Positions 1 to 9,130 of a stretch of 64,000 bases of DNA are shown here, one piece after another (the first letter of the stretch is position 1; the number at the start of each line of letters is the position of its first letter). The DNA lies in NCBI RefSeq assembly GCF_028736175.1, contig NZ_CP117880.1:2604001-2668000 (forward strand). Direction: 5' to 3'. Both the position numbers and the translations under genes were made by a program. The DNA is from Sphingobacterium oryzagri (GTDB lineage Bacteria; Bacteroidota; Bacteroidia; Sphingobacteriales; Sphingobacteriaceae). The notes under the pieces were generated by a model. It had not been told where the DNA came from, did no database searches, and saw nothing but the letters and a program-made list of their open reading frames with translations.

Positions 1-772
1 TCGACCAGGTTTTTACGTCGTCGAAAGACGCGCTACCGCGCAGCATTTTCGTGCCCGACACCTCATCTGTAGTAAAGCTTCCACTCACCTTGCCGCTTGC
101 TAACTCGATAATCTCGACTTGCAGTTGGGCATGACGTACTTCTTTATCCAGGCATACTTCCAGTGCAAAATCACCATTCGCTTTAGCATCGATGCCGCTG
201 TATGCAATATGTGTTACGGGTACAGCTTCTAAATATACCGGTCTGAAAATACCACCAAAGACCCAAAAGTCGGCATCGCGCTCCGCACTGTTCACACTTG
301 CATTGGCAGACATCTTACTGACGTCAACGGCTAGATTATTCTCTTTTTTAAAACTTACCAGATCGGTAATCTCGCGTTTAAATCGGTAAAAAGCACCTTG
401 ATGCACCTCTCCTGCCTGTTTACCATTTACCGACACCTTAGTATCGGTCATCGAGCCATCAAAAACGATGTATATTCGTTTATCCTTCCAGGTTGAGGGA
501 AGCGTAAACGAAGTTTTATAAAGTCCTTTTTCTGCTGCTTTATCTTCATCGTGCCCATAATTATAGGCGCCAAATCCCTCTTGCTCCCAGCATGACGGCA
601 CCTTGATCGTTGTCCATTTGCCACTTTGCCGACCGGCTGTACAATAGAAATCCCAGGTAGTCGCATCTTCCCGGCTATGTCCGGAAAGCATTATTTTTTC
701 CGTTTCCTGCGCATAAGAAAACACCGTAATAAGCAAAAGTATACTAGAGAAGACAACCGATCGAAAATTCAT
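1..772 (-). CDS. Glycoside hydrolase family 2 protein, N-terminal part (truncated by window edge)
   Basis: Reading leftward from an ATG at 772, the frame stays open to the window edge, giving 257 residues of the N-terminus. It starts with a signal peptide ending in FSYAQ and continues into a jelly-roll sugar-binding domain with the typical GH2 pattern: WTTIKVPSCWEQEGFGAYNYG, then YKTSFTLP, a VFDGSMTDTKVSVNG stretch and an FGGIFRPVYL strand. GH2 enzymes (beta-galactosidase, beta-mannosidase, beta-glucuronidase) remove terminal sugars in the periplasm. The catalytic TIM barrel lies outside the window, so the sugar specificity cannot be stated. Family call is firm, activity is not. Confidence 0.85.
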   Translation of the reverse strand, partial: MNFRSVVFSSILLLITVFSYAQETEKIMLSGHSREDATTWDFYCTAGRQSGKWTTIKVPSCWEQEGFGAYNYGHDEDKAAEKGLYKTSFTLPSTWKDKRIYIVFDGSMTDTKVSVNGKQAGEVHQGAFYRFKREITDLVSFKKENNLAVDVSKMSANASVNSAERDADFWVFGGIFRPVYLEAVPVTHIAYSGIDAKANGDFALEVCLDKEVRHAQLQVEIIELASGKVSGSFTTDEVSGTKMLRGSASFDDVKTWS

Positions 773-917
773 AATTAATTGATTATAAAACTAAATATAG
801 AAAAATTAAACGAACATGTGAGGCTCTCCATTCTATTATTAATGTTTATTAGACATTTAATTTAAATACCCTACCAAGAAGTCGCCAGACGACAAACCGC
901 TGTTGGCTCTCGTATTT

Positions 918-933
918 TTTACCCTATGGTAAA
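918..933. promoter_or_regulatory. Dyad TTTACC-CTAT-GGTAAA, candidate operator of the Crp/Fnr gene
   Basis: A 16-bp near-perfect palindrome (6-bp arms, one mismatched pair in the core) ends 34 bp before the Crp/Fnr start codon. The same dyad with one base changed occurs at 19690-19703 inside a longer perfect palindrome in front of an SDR gene. Size and symmetry fit a Crp/Fnr-type dimer site. Autoregulation is an inference. A sequence matching the Bacteroidota -7 box (TATCTTTG, 955-962) also lies just before the ATG. Confidence 0.5.
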
Positions 934-967
934 TTTCTAGCAAAAAACAAACCTTATCTTTGCTGCT

Positions 968-1537
968 ATGGACAAGCTTATCGATTACTTTTTACAATTT
1001 GGGGACCTCAATCGACAACAGATCAACCTTATTTTGAAAAAAGCAACGCCTATTACCCTAAAAAAGCACGCGTATTTTTCCGAGGCTGGCAAAGTTCCGG
1101 CATTTGTTGGGTTTGTGCTGGAAGGCGTATTTCGATTTTGTTATTACAACAACCAAGGCGAAGAGATTACCCACTACTTTGTGGATGAAGGCAATTTCGT
1201 GGTGGATAATGAAAAGTTTGAATCACAGATTGCAGCAGCAGAATATGTGCAGGCAGTAACAGACTGCCAGCTGCTTGCTTTTTCAAAAAAGGACTGGGAC
1301 GATATTAGCAACACCATCGTCGGTTTTGAAATGATTAAAGCACAGGTGGTAAAGAAGTGTCTTTCGCTCGCGGTAGAGCGTCGAAGTCCGTTGATTGCGG
1401 AAGATGCGACAACTCGCTACTTGTCTTTTCTAACAAATTTCCCCAATCTGGTAAACCGCATTCCGCTGTCTTATATCGCGTCTTATCTCGGAATTACCCA
1501 GCAGTCGCTAAGTCGAATACGCAAAGGCATTCGTTAA
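968..1537 (+). CDS. Crp/Fnr family transcriptional regulator
   Basis: 189 residues, with the usual order of an N-terminal cyclic-nucleotide-binding-like beta barrel (about residues 25-120, including the GFVLEGVFRFCYYNNQGEE strand pair) and a C-terminal winged helix (about 160-189, IASYLGITQQSLSRIRKGI). No cysteine cluster of the kind that binds an Fe-S centre in true Fnr is seen, so the effector is unknown. This is a common Bacteroidota subgroup of one-component regulators. A dyad resembling its likely binding site lies just upstream (918-933) and again before the SDR gene at 19759, which suggests it controls both. It is convergent with the ClC gene. Confidence 0.88.
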   Translation: MDKLIDYFLQFGDLNRQQINLILKKATPITLKKHAYFSEAGKVPAFVGFVLEGVFRFCYYNNQGEEITHYFVDEGNFVVDNEKFESQIAAAEYVQAVTDCQLLAFSKKDWDDISNTIVGFEMIKAQVVKKCLSLAVERRSPLIAEDATTRYLSFLTNFPNLVNRIPLSYIASYLGITQQSLSRIRKGIR

Positions 1538-1632
1538 CGCTGTTTGTGTTTGCGTTGTATGTATGCTCAGCTTACCGCCTATGGGCTTATCTTATTGTTT
1601 TCGATGATTTCACCACGCTCCTTTTAGACTAA

Positions 1633-2952
1633 TTAAGCCTTTGACGTTGCCAAATTTAACGCCTTGTGCGATTCGTAGGTGTAAACATTATACGGCAATA
1701 TCCACTGCGCAAAATATTTGGCTACATAACAGCAAACAGCTAATGGAATAATCAAAGCATAACCGTTTGGCGCCAGACTGCAAACCAATACAAAAGAGGT
1801 CATCGGTGCGGAAATGGCGCCCGCCAACGTACATGCAGCGCCGATAAGCATAAAATTAAAGAGCACTAAATTCGTCCCAAAAAATACGTTACTGCAATAC
1901 GCTACGAGCAATCCCAGAAAAGCTCCGGTTACAATGCTGGGTGCAAACACGCCGCCATCGCCACCAGCACCCAAGGTAAGCGACGATGCCAAGGGTTTTA
2001 ATACGACAAGCAGGAATAATACGAGAATGGAATATTCTTTGTGCAGCAGCATCGTATGCAATACCGAATGCAAGCCATGATAGCTATCGCCAAATAACAT
2101 CGGTAAAAAGAATATCATCACGCCAACAGCGAGCGCGCCGATATTCACACGTAAAAAATAGTTGGGTAATTTGGTAAAAAGCGCTTTCGTTTTGATCACC
2201 AACAAAGTAAAGTAAACCGAAAGTGCACCGGCAAATAAGCTCAACAATAAAAAAAATGGCACGGCTTTCCACTGCCAACCTACTACGGGGATATTAAAAA
2301 ACGGTTCGTGCTCGAATACCTGGATAAAACCCCAGGCGACCGCCGCTGAAATGATCGAACTGATTAAAATCGTTTTACGAAGCTTCCGCGCAATGACTTC
2401 CACAGCGAACAAAAGGCCTGCTAACGGACTTGCGAAAAGTACCGCCACGCCCGCGGTGACGGCTGCGCAGATTAATTCGCGCTTATACTTCATCGCAGAA
2501 AACTGCTTTTTGTAGGCTAAATTTCCGACAGTAGCCGTTGCCACAACGGTAGAAACTTCCACCCCCGTAGATCCTCCAAAAATAACCGTCAAAAATCCGT
2601 TGATAAAATGTGAGGGAATCTTAAATAGCGGAAGGTGATCCTTCCGTTTGTCCAGCGTATTGTAGATTTCCGTAATCCCCTTATTCTTCCGGTTTTTAAA
2701 AAGGTATTTGCGTAAAAAATAGATGCTCGTAATACCTACACTCGGTAGAATAATAAATAACAACGCGTTATAATTTGACACATAGTCGAATATAAATTCT
2801 TCGACATGTTCTGTGAGGTGTTTGAGCGAGAAACTTAAAAAACAACAAACTATACTGACGAGTATGGATGTGCCTGATAAACGCACGTAATTTGCTAAAA
2901 CGACCCTTTTTCTATTTGAATGATTTTCCACTTGCTCCTGATCAAATTGCAA
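1633..2952 (-). CDS. ClC-family chloride channel/transporter with unusual gate residues
   Basis: 439 residues with about ten hydrophobic helices and the ClC landmarks GGVFAPSI (333-340) and GGSTGVEV (126-133). Aligned by eye to E. coli ClcA, the external gating Glu148 position is Thr129, the internal proton Glu203 position is Val186 (LFAVEVI), and the anion-coordinating Ser107 position is Lys91. In the family, loss of both glutamates is associated with passive channels rather than proton antiporters; that conclusion here is inference. No cytoplasmic CBS domains follow. The start is a TTG at 2952: no in-frame ATG exists between it and the upstream stop. Confidence 0.85.
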   Translation of the reverse strand: MQFDQEQVENHSNRKRVVLANYVRLSGTSILVSIVCCFLSFSLKHLTEHVEEFIFDYVSNYNALLFIILPSVGITSIYFLRKYLFKNRKNKGITEIYNTLDKRKDHLPLFKIPSHFINGFLTVIFGGSTGVEVSTVVATATVGNLAYKKQFSAMKYKRELICAAVTAGVAVLFASPLAGLLFAVEVIARKLRKTILISSIISAAVAWGFIQVFEHEPFFNIPVVGWQWKAVPFFLLLSLFAGALSVYFTLLVIKTKALFTKLPNYFLRVNIGALAVGVMIFFLPMLFGDSYHGLHSVLHTMLLHKEYSILVLFLLVVLKPLASSLTLGAGGDGGVFAPSIVTGAFLGLLVAYCSNVFFGTNLVLFNFMLIGAACTLAGAISAPMTSFVLVCSLAPNGYALIIPLAVCCYVAKYFAQWILPYNVYTYESHKALNLATSKA

Positions 2953-3131
2953 ATTTACCTGTTTAGCTACACAAATACGTGATTCTTATGAAATTACATC
3001 GCTTTTAAGTAAAAACTAGTAGCAAACGAACAGCTAATCCCCTGTTTTAAAAACGCTTAAAAAAGTGTAATAAAACCAAGACAAAAACTTTTTGGACAAG
3101 ACAAAAGCAACATGCACCCAGGTTGCAGTCG

Positions 3132-4850
3132 TTAACGCGCATTAAGCGCATGTACCACGCGCAAACTAGCTTCTTCAGCAAAATCCAACCCGGAATAATC
3201 TGGATTGAAGCCTCCAATAAACGGTACAGCAAGCATATAAAGACGCTCGTTTATCTTCCCGTAAATATCGGTTACTTGGAAATGATCGTTGATTGCGACG
3301 CCCGACAATTGCAGGTAATAATTTCCGTCTTTAGCTTTCCCTACGCCCTTCACACCGCTTTCGTAAGCTTCCTGACCTGCCGCAGCGCTTCGGAATTTTA
3401 CGACCGCTGGAGCGACGGTTTCCGCATCTTTCAAACTTTGAAAAGGCAAATCGGAAATAGCAAGCGTAGGCTGACCCACACAGTCGATAAACATCGGATA
3501 AAATTCGTCGCTCGTCTGACCATCTTTATTTTTGTAATGATAACGGATGCCCCCGCTTTCCACGACTTCGACCTCGCTATCATCACCCACGTCAACCAAC
3601 GAGAGTACGCCTGCCGCATGAAGTGCCAACAGTTCTTCCACCGATTGTTGCGGCACAAAAGCGATTACAATGCTAATCAGCGGTTTGAGCGTTTTTTGCA
3701 ACCGGAGCATATCTTCCGCAGAAAAATATTTGGCTGGATAATTCATGGTATAACTCAATACAGCCAACATTTCTTTCCAATAGACAGATTTCCGCTCACG
3801 TATAGAGCGTGCAGCCTCCTTATATTCGCGTGCAAGCAAATCAAACGGATCACTATCTTCGCGGAAATCCATCATTTTTTCAACGAAGTCTTCCATAGTG
3901 AGTTCTTCGATCTTTTGGTGAAAACTTGGGCGCTCCGCTTGGATTCTATCTAAAAACACGTGCTCATACAGGTAATCCAGTGGCACAAATCCGTCATGAT
4001 CAGCTTTTATACGTTCGATTTCTGCTGTCGACAGCAGTTCCCCACGTCCGAGCTGCGCATCTTCCAGATGGATACGTACCGCCGGTAGCAGACCATTACG
4101 CGAATGCATAACCATGCGGAATGCCGTCGATTCGGAAGCTACGTGGTAACGAAGCTTGCCATCTGCCGTTGTCGAAAAATGCCCGTTGTTTCTTGCCAAT
4201 GTACGAATAGCATCTATTGCTGTCAGCGACGCGCCGCGTATGGCAACGGCATGATTATTATGCCCTTTAAACTTTGCCGGTGGATAAGGCGAATCGAAGT
4301 AATTTGGTATATGGCCTTCTTTTTGCTTCGGCCAAAAATGTCCGGAGCAGATAATGGCTTTATCAAAATCAGCGCGACCTGCCTGGTGAACGATCGTGAC
4401 ACGTGCTCTTGCAGGATCGTCGATAATGTCGTGAACGGCACAACCGTAGTGAACCTCAACAGAAAACCCCTTAACTTTAAAGGCGTCCAGCAATTTTGTA
4501 AACTCATCGGCCAGATACGTTCCGAGCAACAACCTGGGCAGCGCTTTCTGCTCATTAAATTTTTCCTCACGCCAACCAAACCGTTTAAGCGACGAGAGGC
4601 CCTTTTCTTCCAGCCAATCGGCCATCGGACTGAGGTCTTCGGGCAGTTCATTTGCCGAAATATTGGCGATATGCTCCTCGTTAGCGCCGAGCAAACTATA
4701 CGGCATGCCAGCGCCTAATACTTGCTCCTTTTCAAACAGCTCAATTTCGAGATTTCCCTCGAAATTATCCAACAAGCGCCGCATCAAGAGCAGTGCCATC
4801 GGTCCTGCGCCAATAATGGCCAACTTGGTCAATGCGTTGATCTTTTTCAT
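3132..4850 (-). CDS. FAD/NAD(P)-binding protein
   Basis: 572 residues from the ATG at 4850 (MKKINALTKLAIIGAGP); a 17-residue longer form from 4901 is possible but its extension looks unlike protein. A dinucleotide-binding Rossmann motif (IIGAGPMALLLMRRLL) opens the protein at about residues 11-26, followed by an acidic turn (EIELFEKE) and a second FAD contact near HIANISANELP. This fits the FAD-NAD(P)-binding family PF13454 found beside many Bacteroidota enzymes. Substrate and partner are unknown. The gene stands alone between the ClC gene (same strand) and the divergent DUF3072 gene. Confidence 0.75.
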   Translation of the reverse strand: MKKINALTKLAIIGAGPMALLLMRRLLDNFEGNLEIELFEKEQVLGAGMPYSLLGANEEHIANISANELPEDLSPMADWLEEKGLSSLKRFGWREEKFNEQKALPRLLLGTYLADEFTKLLDAFKVKGFSVEVHYGCAVHDIIDDPARARVTIVHQAGRADFDKAIICSGHFWPKQKEGHIPNYFDSPYPPAKFKGHNNHAVAIRGASLTAIDAIRTLARNNGHFSTTADGKLRYHVASESTAFRMVMHSRNGLLPAVRIHLEDAQLGRGELLSTAEIERIKADHDGFVPLDYLYEHVFLDRIQAERPSFHQKIEELTMEDFVEKMMDFREDSDPFDLLAREYKEAARSIRERKSVYWKEMLAVLSYTMNYPAKYFSAEDMLRLQKTLKPLISIVIAFVPQQSVEELLALHAAGVLSLVDVGDDSEVEVVESGGIRYHYKNKDGQTSDEFYPMFIDCVGQPTLAISDLPFQSLKDAETVAPAVVKFRSAAAGQEAYESGVKGVGKAKDGNYYLQLSGVAINDHFQVTDIYGKINERLYMLAVPFIGGFNPDYSGLDFAEEASLRVVHALNAR

Positions 4851-5017
4851 GAAATAATTGTGATTGTTAGTATAACCCGAGATACAGAAAATCGTTCGCA
4901 CTAACGTATCATTTTATGGTGAATGGCCATTTGTCTATCTATTTATCCGCGGTATCTGGCACAGCGGTAAAACTATTTCCCCTGCGAAAAGGTTCGTTAA
5001 CAAAAAACGATAGTCAT

Positions 5018-5272
5018 ATGGAAAATGAAAAAGACAAGCAACACGATCTATCCGCTCAGAGCAAACAGGATAATTCGAATACGCAAAAAGATCCGGATGA
5101 GTGGACCACGGGCGACGAGCCAATGACAGGTGCACAAGCATCTTACCTCAAAACATTGTCTGATGAGGCAAACGAACCTTTCGTGGAAGGGCTGACCAAA
5201 GCCGAAGCTTCCAAGCGCATCGATGAGCTGCAACATAAAACTGGTAGAGGACTGGATAGCTCGGCTGATTAA
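5018..5272 (+). CDS. DUF3072 domain protein
   Basis: 84 residues from the ATG at 5018 (MENEKDKQHDLS); the frame is open further upstream but that part is unlike the family. The C-terminal half (about 38-80) is the DUF3072 pattern: MTGAQASYLKTLSDEAN followed by LTKAEASKRIDELQHKTGRG. The N-terminus is highly charged and probably disordered. The function of DUF3072 is not known; such proteins commonly sit among general-stress genes, which is also the case here. It is convergent with the Tat-leader SDR across a shared hairpin. Confidence 0.82.
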   Translation: MENEKDKQHDLSAQSKQDNSNTQKDPDEWTTGDEPMTGAQASYLKTLSDEANEPFVEGLTKAEASKRIDELQHKTGRGLDSSAD

Positions 5273-5286
5273 TCAGCTAAAAAAAT

Positions 5287-5339
5287 AATAGGCTGTCGCC
5301 TACTTTGTTTACAACAACAAACCTTGGAGACAGCCTATT
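5287..5339. terminator. Hairpin between convergent genes, probably bidirectional terminator
   Basis: Perfect 11-bp arms AATAGGCTGTC (5287-5297) and GACAGCCTATT (5329-5339), with a second small TTTGTT/AACAAA pairing inside the loop. An A-run precedes and a T-run follows, so it can stop transcription from the DUF3072 side and from the SDR side. Confidence 0.75.
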
Positions 5340-5358
5340 TTCTAGAAAAAGCTGATGC

Positions 5359-6366
5359 TTATGGATGACCGCCGCCACCCGCAGCGCCATATATCTGACC
5401 TGTTGAAAAACTTGCTCCATTATCTGCCAGTTGCACGAAGATGGAGGCCAGCTCTGCCGGCTGTCCGGCGCGCTGTAAAGGCGAATCGCCGCCAAAGTTT
5501 TCCAATTTATCTTGTTCCTGCCCACCACAGACTTGCAGTGCGGTCCACACCGGACCCGGAGCAACACCGTTTACACGAATGCCTTTCGGTCCCAATTGTT
5601 TGGCAAGAGATTTTACGTAAGCCACATTTGCAGCCTTGGTCTGCGCATAGTCAAAGAGATTCTCGCTAGGATCATACGCTTGCACCGAGGTAGTCGCTAT
5701 GATCGAAGCGCCCGCCGGAAGATGCGGAAGCGCCGCCTTGGTAATCCAAAAAGGTGCGTAAATATTGGTTTTTATCGTCGCATCAAAGGTATCATCATGA
5801 ATATCAAGAATGGATAGGTTACTTTTCTGATAACCCGCGTTGTTTACCAGTAGATCCAGTCCGCCCAATTCGGAAACGGTTTTCTCAATCAGTGTTACGC
5901 AAAAATCTTTATCAGTAATATCGCCCGGTATCGCAACCGCTTTGCGGCCTGCTTCTTTAATAAGCGCAACTACTTCTTTAGCATCTTCCTCTTCGGCAGG
6001 AAGGTAGTTGATGGCCACATCTGCTCCTTCTCTGGCGTAAGCGATGGCAGCGGCACGTCCTATTCCGGAATCGCCACCGGTGATCAGCGCTTTACGCCCT
6101 AAAAGGCGACCACTTCCTTTATAAGTCTTTTCGCCATGATCTGGTAACGGATCCATTTTCGACGCGAGACCAGGATGCGGCTGCTTTTGTTTTGGATAAG
6201 GCGGTTTCGGATATTTATCGAGCGGATTTTCCAAAACGGGATTGTTACCTTCCGATACGTTTTTTGTTTCTGCTGCTATACTTGGCGCCACGACCAAAGT
6301 GGCTACAGTTGTTCCTAGTCCTTTAAGGGCTTGTCTTCTACTCATATGGCTATTTTCTTTTGTCAT
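5359..6366 (-). CDS. SDR oxidoreductase of the YhdF/YdaD general-stress type with a Tat-like leader
   Basis: 335 residues. The core is a classical short-chain dehydrogenase: TGGDSGIG cofactor loop (96-103), NNAG (175-178), catalytic Ser227, Tyr240 and Lys244. The proline-rich segment before the core (KYPKPPYPKQ ... LASKMDPLPDHGEK) is the hallmark of the YhdF/YdaD/YghA subgroup linked to general stress. Unusually, the first 35 residues read as a twin-arginine signal (SRRQALKGLG followed by a hydrophobic run ending in an alanine-rich site). An NAD(P)-dependent enzyme outside the cytoplasm would be odd, so the leader may act as an anchor or be non-functional. A leaderless paralogue lies at 34003-34902. 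A shorter start at 6345 keeps the twin arginine. Confidence 0.85.
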   Translation of the reverse strand: MTKENSHMSRRQALKGLGTTVATLVVAPSIAAETKNVSEGNNPVLENPLDKYPKPPYPKQKQPHPGLASKMDPLPDHGEKTYKGSGRLLGRKALITGGDSGIGRAAAIAYAREGADVAINYLPAEEEDAKEVVALIKEAGRKAVAIPGDITDKDFCVTLIEKTVSELGGLDLLVNNAGYQKSNLSILDIHDDTFDATIKTNIYAPFWITKAALPHLPAGASIIATTSVQAYDPSENLFDYAQTKAANVAYVKSLAKQLGPKGIRVNGVAPGPVWTALQVCGGQEQDKLENFGGDSPLQRAGQPAELASIFVQLADNGASFSTGQIYGAAGGGGHP

Positions 6367-6405
6367 GTCTTTCTTTTATCTATTATTTATATCGGCAACA
6401 CGCCA

Positions 6406-7416
6406 TCAAATCTGATTATACTGCTGTGCGGCCTTATCTGTTGAGGCAGCCAAGGCGCTGCGGCTCAACAGTGATTCGCTTTCATATCCCTTTTTTTCGT
6501 TTGTATTTCGGCTTCGCGGCAACAGCCGGTTTGCCAAGTTTAGTGTATTCGCCAACACATTTGGGCACAAGGCCTGTAGCGCAACGGCAATTTTGGCGGT
6601 CAGCGTCAAAACAATTTCTGTTTTTCGAGATTCGATGCCATCTACAATTTCACTGGCGGCGCGCGCTGCACTTTGTGATAATATCGGTAGCGAGTCTGCA
6701 ATCTTGAACCAGGCATATTCCAACTTATGATTTCCTTTGACAGTAATGTGCATCGGACTTCCGGTGCGCATCAAGCTTGGAATAACCGTCGATACCTGTA
6801 TACCGGCCGGGGCAAGCTCTGCTGCTAAACCCTGACTCAAACCAACGAGCGCGAATTTGCTAACACTATAAGGCAACATATGCGGTACGGCAATTTTGCC
6901 ACCTATCGACGCAATATTCACAATGTGCCCATTGGCTGCTGCTTTGAAATGCGGCAAAACGGCTTCTGTGCAGTACAGAGAAGACCAGCAGTTGGTTTCC
7001 ATCAATTTCTTATAGTCGTCACTGTCCATCACTTCTTGCGGTCCAACCAACATAGCGCCTGCATTATTAACAAGCAAATCAATACGACCATAGTGCGCGT
7101 GCACCTTGTGCATAAGCACTTCCACTTGCTTCCTATCGGTTACGTCGGTTGGATGAATGAAAACCTCGGCACCCAGCGCAGTAAGCGCTTGCTTTGCGGT
7201 TTGCAGATTTTCAACATCTCGGGCGCATAGCGCCAAAAGTGCGCCACGTTGCGCAAGCTCTTTGGCCAGAGCCAAGCCTAAACCACGCGAGCCGCCCGTA
7301 ATTAATACTACTTTCCCGTGCAGTGTTTCTCGTCCGTGCCTACGGCGTCTTGCTTTTATCAACGTTGCGCCTACGAAGCCCAATAGGGCTATCTTTGCTA
7401 ATTTTCCTAAAAACAT
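6406..7416 (-). CDS. SDR family oxidoreductase, N-terminally membrane-anchored
   Basis: 336 residues. An N-terminal hydrophobic segment (about 4-20) followed by KARRRRHGRE suggests one membrane anchor with the enzyme on the cytoplasmic side. The SDR core shows TGGSRGLG (40-47), NNAG (117-120), Ser170 and the Tyr183/Lys187 pair (YSVSK). The C-terminal 70 residues extend beyond the usual 250-residue SDR and carry another hydrophobic patch. The substrate is unknown. It lies in a same-strand series with the stress SDR downstream and the zinc dehydrogenase upstream. Confidence 0.85.
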   Translation of the reverse strand: MFLGKLAKIALLGFVGATLIKARRRRHGRETLHGKVVLITGGSRGLGLALAKELAQRGALLALCARDVENLQTAKQALTALGAEVFIHPTDVTDRKQVEVLMHKVHAHYGRIDLLVNNAGAMLVGPQEVMDSDDYKKLMETNCWSSLYCTEAVLPHFKAAANGHIVNIASIGGKIAVPHMLPYSVSKFALVGLSQGLAAELAPAGIQVSTVIPSLMRTGSPMHITVKGNHKLEYAWFKIADSLPILSQSAARAASEIVDGIESRKTEIVLTLTAKIAVALQALCPNVLANTLNLANRLLPRSRNTNEKKGYESESLLSRSALAASTDKAAQQYNQI

Positions 7417-7509
7417 CGTTACGCTGTTTTAATAAATTAAACTTTTCTTTTTCCTTGCTTCACGTCTGGCGCAGCCGTTCCTTAGAAAATAATCGCTGCG
7501 CTGTCTGTA

Positions 7510-8667
7510 CTAAGGCTTCAGCACAACTTTTACGCAGTCATCCTGCTTTTTGTCGAATATTTCATAGCCATGCGCTGCCTCAGCAAGCGGAAGACTGTGT
7601 GTAATAATATCGTCGAGCACCACTTTGTTGTCGTTTACTAACTCAATTAGCTTATCGATATAATTCAACACCGGCGCTTGTCCTTGTTTTATGGTAATGC
7701 CCTTATCAAATATGCGATGCAAGGGGAAATTATCGTAAGGCGAACCATAAACCCCTACAATAGATACGGTGCCCATCCGGCGTACGGCTTTAAAGCACAT
7801 GTCTAATACTTTCATCGAGCCAACTTCGAAATTAACTGTAGCTTTTACTTTATCAAAAAAGCCGCGCTCGGGTTCAAAGCCTACCGCATCCACACAAACG
7901 TCTGCTCCGCGTCCGCGTGTCATTTCGCGGATGGCTTCAATCACATCGACTTCATTCGGGTTGAGCGTGTCCACATTGTTCACCGCTTTCGCTTTCGCCA
8001 ATCGGTAATCCAACGGATCGATTGCAATCACGCGTCCGGCTCCATTTAACCAGGCGGCTTTTTGGGCCATAAGTCCAACTGGTCCAGAGCCGAAAATAGC
8101 AACTACTTCCCCACCTTTCAGTTGCGCCCAGTCAATTGCCGACCATCCGGTTGGGAAGATATCGGTTAAAAAAAGCGCTTGCTCATCTGTGAGGTGTTCG
8201 GGCACAATACGCGGACTGATATCGGCGTAAGGAACGCGCACATATTCCGCTTGTCCGCCGGAATAACCGCCATACAAATCGGTATAACCAAATAGTGCAG
8301 CGCCTTTTTGATCGAGCAAATCGCCGTTAGGACCATAATGCTTGTAGTTTGATTGGTCACAGGCCGTGGATGCGCCATGCGTACAAAAAAAACATGATCC
8401 GCAAGAGATCGGAAAAGGCACAACGACGCGATCGCCTCTTTTAAGATTGGTGATCTCGGCGCCGACCTCTTCTACGATGCCCATAAATTCGTGGCCCATG
8501 ATGAGATCTTCCTTTTGCGGAACCGCACCATTTAAAATATGCAAGTCCGAGCCGCAAATGGCGGTCGATGTCACTTTAAGAATGACGTCACGCGCGTCAA
8601 GTAGTTTCGGATCTTCGACATTATCGACACTGATATGTCCGGGTTTATGGAATACTGCTGCTTTCAT
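7510..8667 (-). CDS. Zinc-dependent alcohol dehydrogenase, glutathione-independent formaldehyde dehydrogenase type
   Basis: 385 residues of the zinc MDR family. Catalytic zinc ligands are visible as Cys38 (AICGSD) and His59/Glu60 (GHEF); the structural zinc loop has Cys89, Cys92, Cys95 and Cys103; the nucleotide fold has GSGPVG at 193-198. The length and the long insertion between the zinc loop and Rossmann domain resemble Pseudomonas putida-type formaldehyde dismutase/dehydrogenase relatives. The physiological substrate is not shown. It is the first gene of a same-strand run with two SDRs, all plausibly used in stress or aldehyde detoxification. Confidence 0.85.
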   Translation of the reverse strand: MKAAVFHKPGHISVDNVEDPKLLDARDVILKVTSTAICGSDLHILNGAVPQKEDLIMGHEFMGIVEEVGAEITNLKRGDRVVVPFPISCGSCFFCTHGASTACDQSNYKHYGPNGDLLDQKGAALFGYTDLYGGYSGGQAEYVRVPYADISPRIVPEHLTDEQALFLTDIFPTGWSAIDWAQLKGGEVVAIFGSGPVGLMAQKAAWLNGAGRVIAIDPLDYRLAKAKAVNNVDTLNPNEVDVIEAIREMTRGRGADVCVDAVGFEPERGFFDKVKATVNFEVGSMKVLDMCFKAVRRMGTVSIVGVYGSPYDNFPLHRIFDKGITIKQGQAPVLNYIDKLIELVNDNKVVLDDIITHSLPLAEAAHGYEIFDKKQDDCVKVVLKP

Positions 8668-9130
8668 ATGAATTTATTTTTACTGTAAGCAATTTTTGCC
8701 AGCGCAGCTTCTTAATAGCTTGTGCCGGCTTATGAAAAGAACGAAACTTGTTTATTTTGGTTTACCCGCCTGTGACGAGCGCTGTCGCCTATGCAGTATG
8801 AAGTGGCTCGCGATGGTTGCCTCATCACGTGGAAGGGCTTTAGATAAAGGGTTACAGCCGCGGCACGGCCCGTCAGGACAAATACGTAATCAAATAGATT
8901 AGTACGCGAAATACCTAAATTCAAAATGGTAAACGCCGCCTATCAGTAGCTGGCGAACGGCTTTAAGCGCCTTAGACCGAGATTTTACGAACTGAATAAT
9001 ACGTAGCCAACCACGGCATGTACCTGTTTTTGTACGCGACAGCACTTTTACGGCTAATTTCAACCAAACGTGCACTTTTTTTGCAGCATGTTTGCTGAAA
9101 AAAAATGTTCTCACTAAAAAACAGAGTACT
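8668..9130. other. Intergenic region, divergent promoters
   Basis: 463 bp between the divergent zinc dehydrogenase and ECF sigma genes. Short open frames here have no recognisable protein character. I see no RNA gene or clear repeat. It must hold the promoters of both flanking genes, but I could not pick a convincing -33/-7 pair. Confidence 0.5.

Noticed and set aside
955..962. TATCTTTG as a -7 promoter box of the Crp/Fnr gene
   Set aside because: Matches the consensus but lies only 6 bp from the ATG with no TTG or TTTG -33 element at the right distance; kept only as a note.
3123..3953. Long plus-strand ORF (276 codons) opposite the FAD/NAD(P) gene
   Set aside because: Lies wholly antisense to a convincing FAD-binding protein and has no recognisable domain; same for 4104-4718 and 4223-4651.
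8696..8902. 68-codon plus-strand ORF in the intergenic region
   Set aside because: Composition is not protein-like and nothing supports translation.
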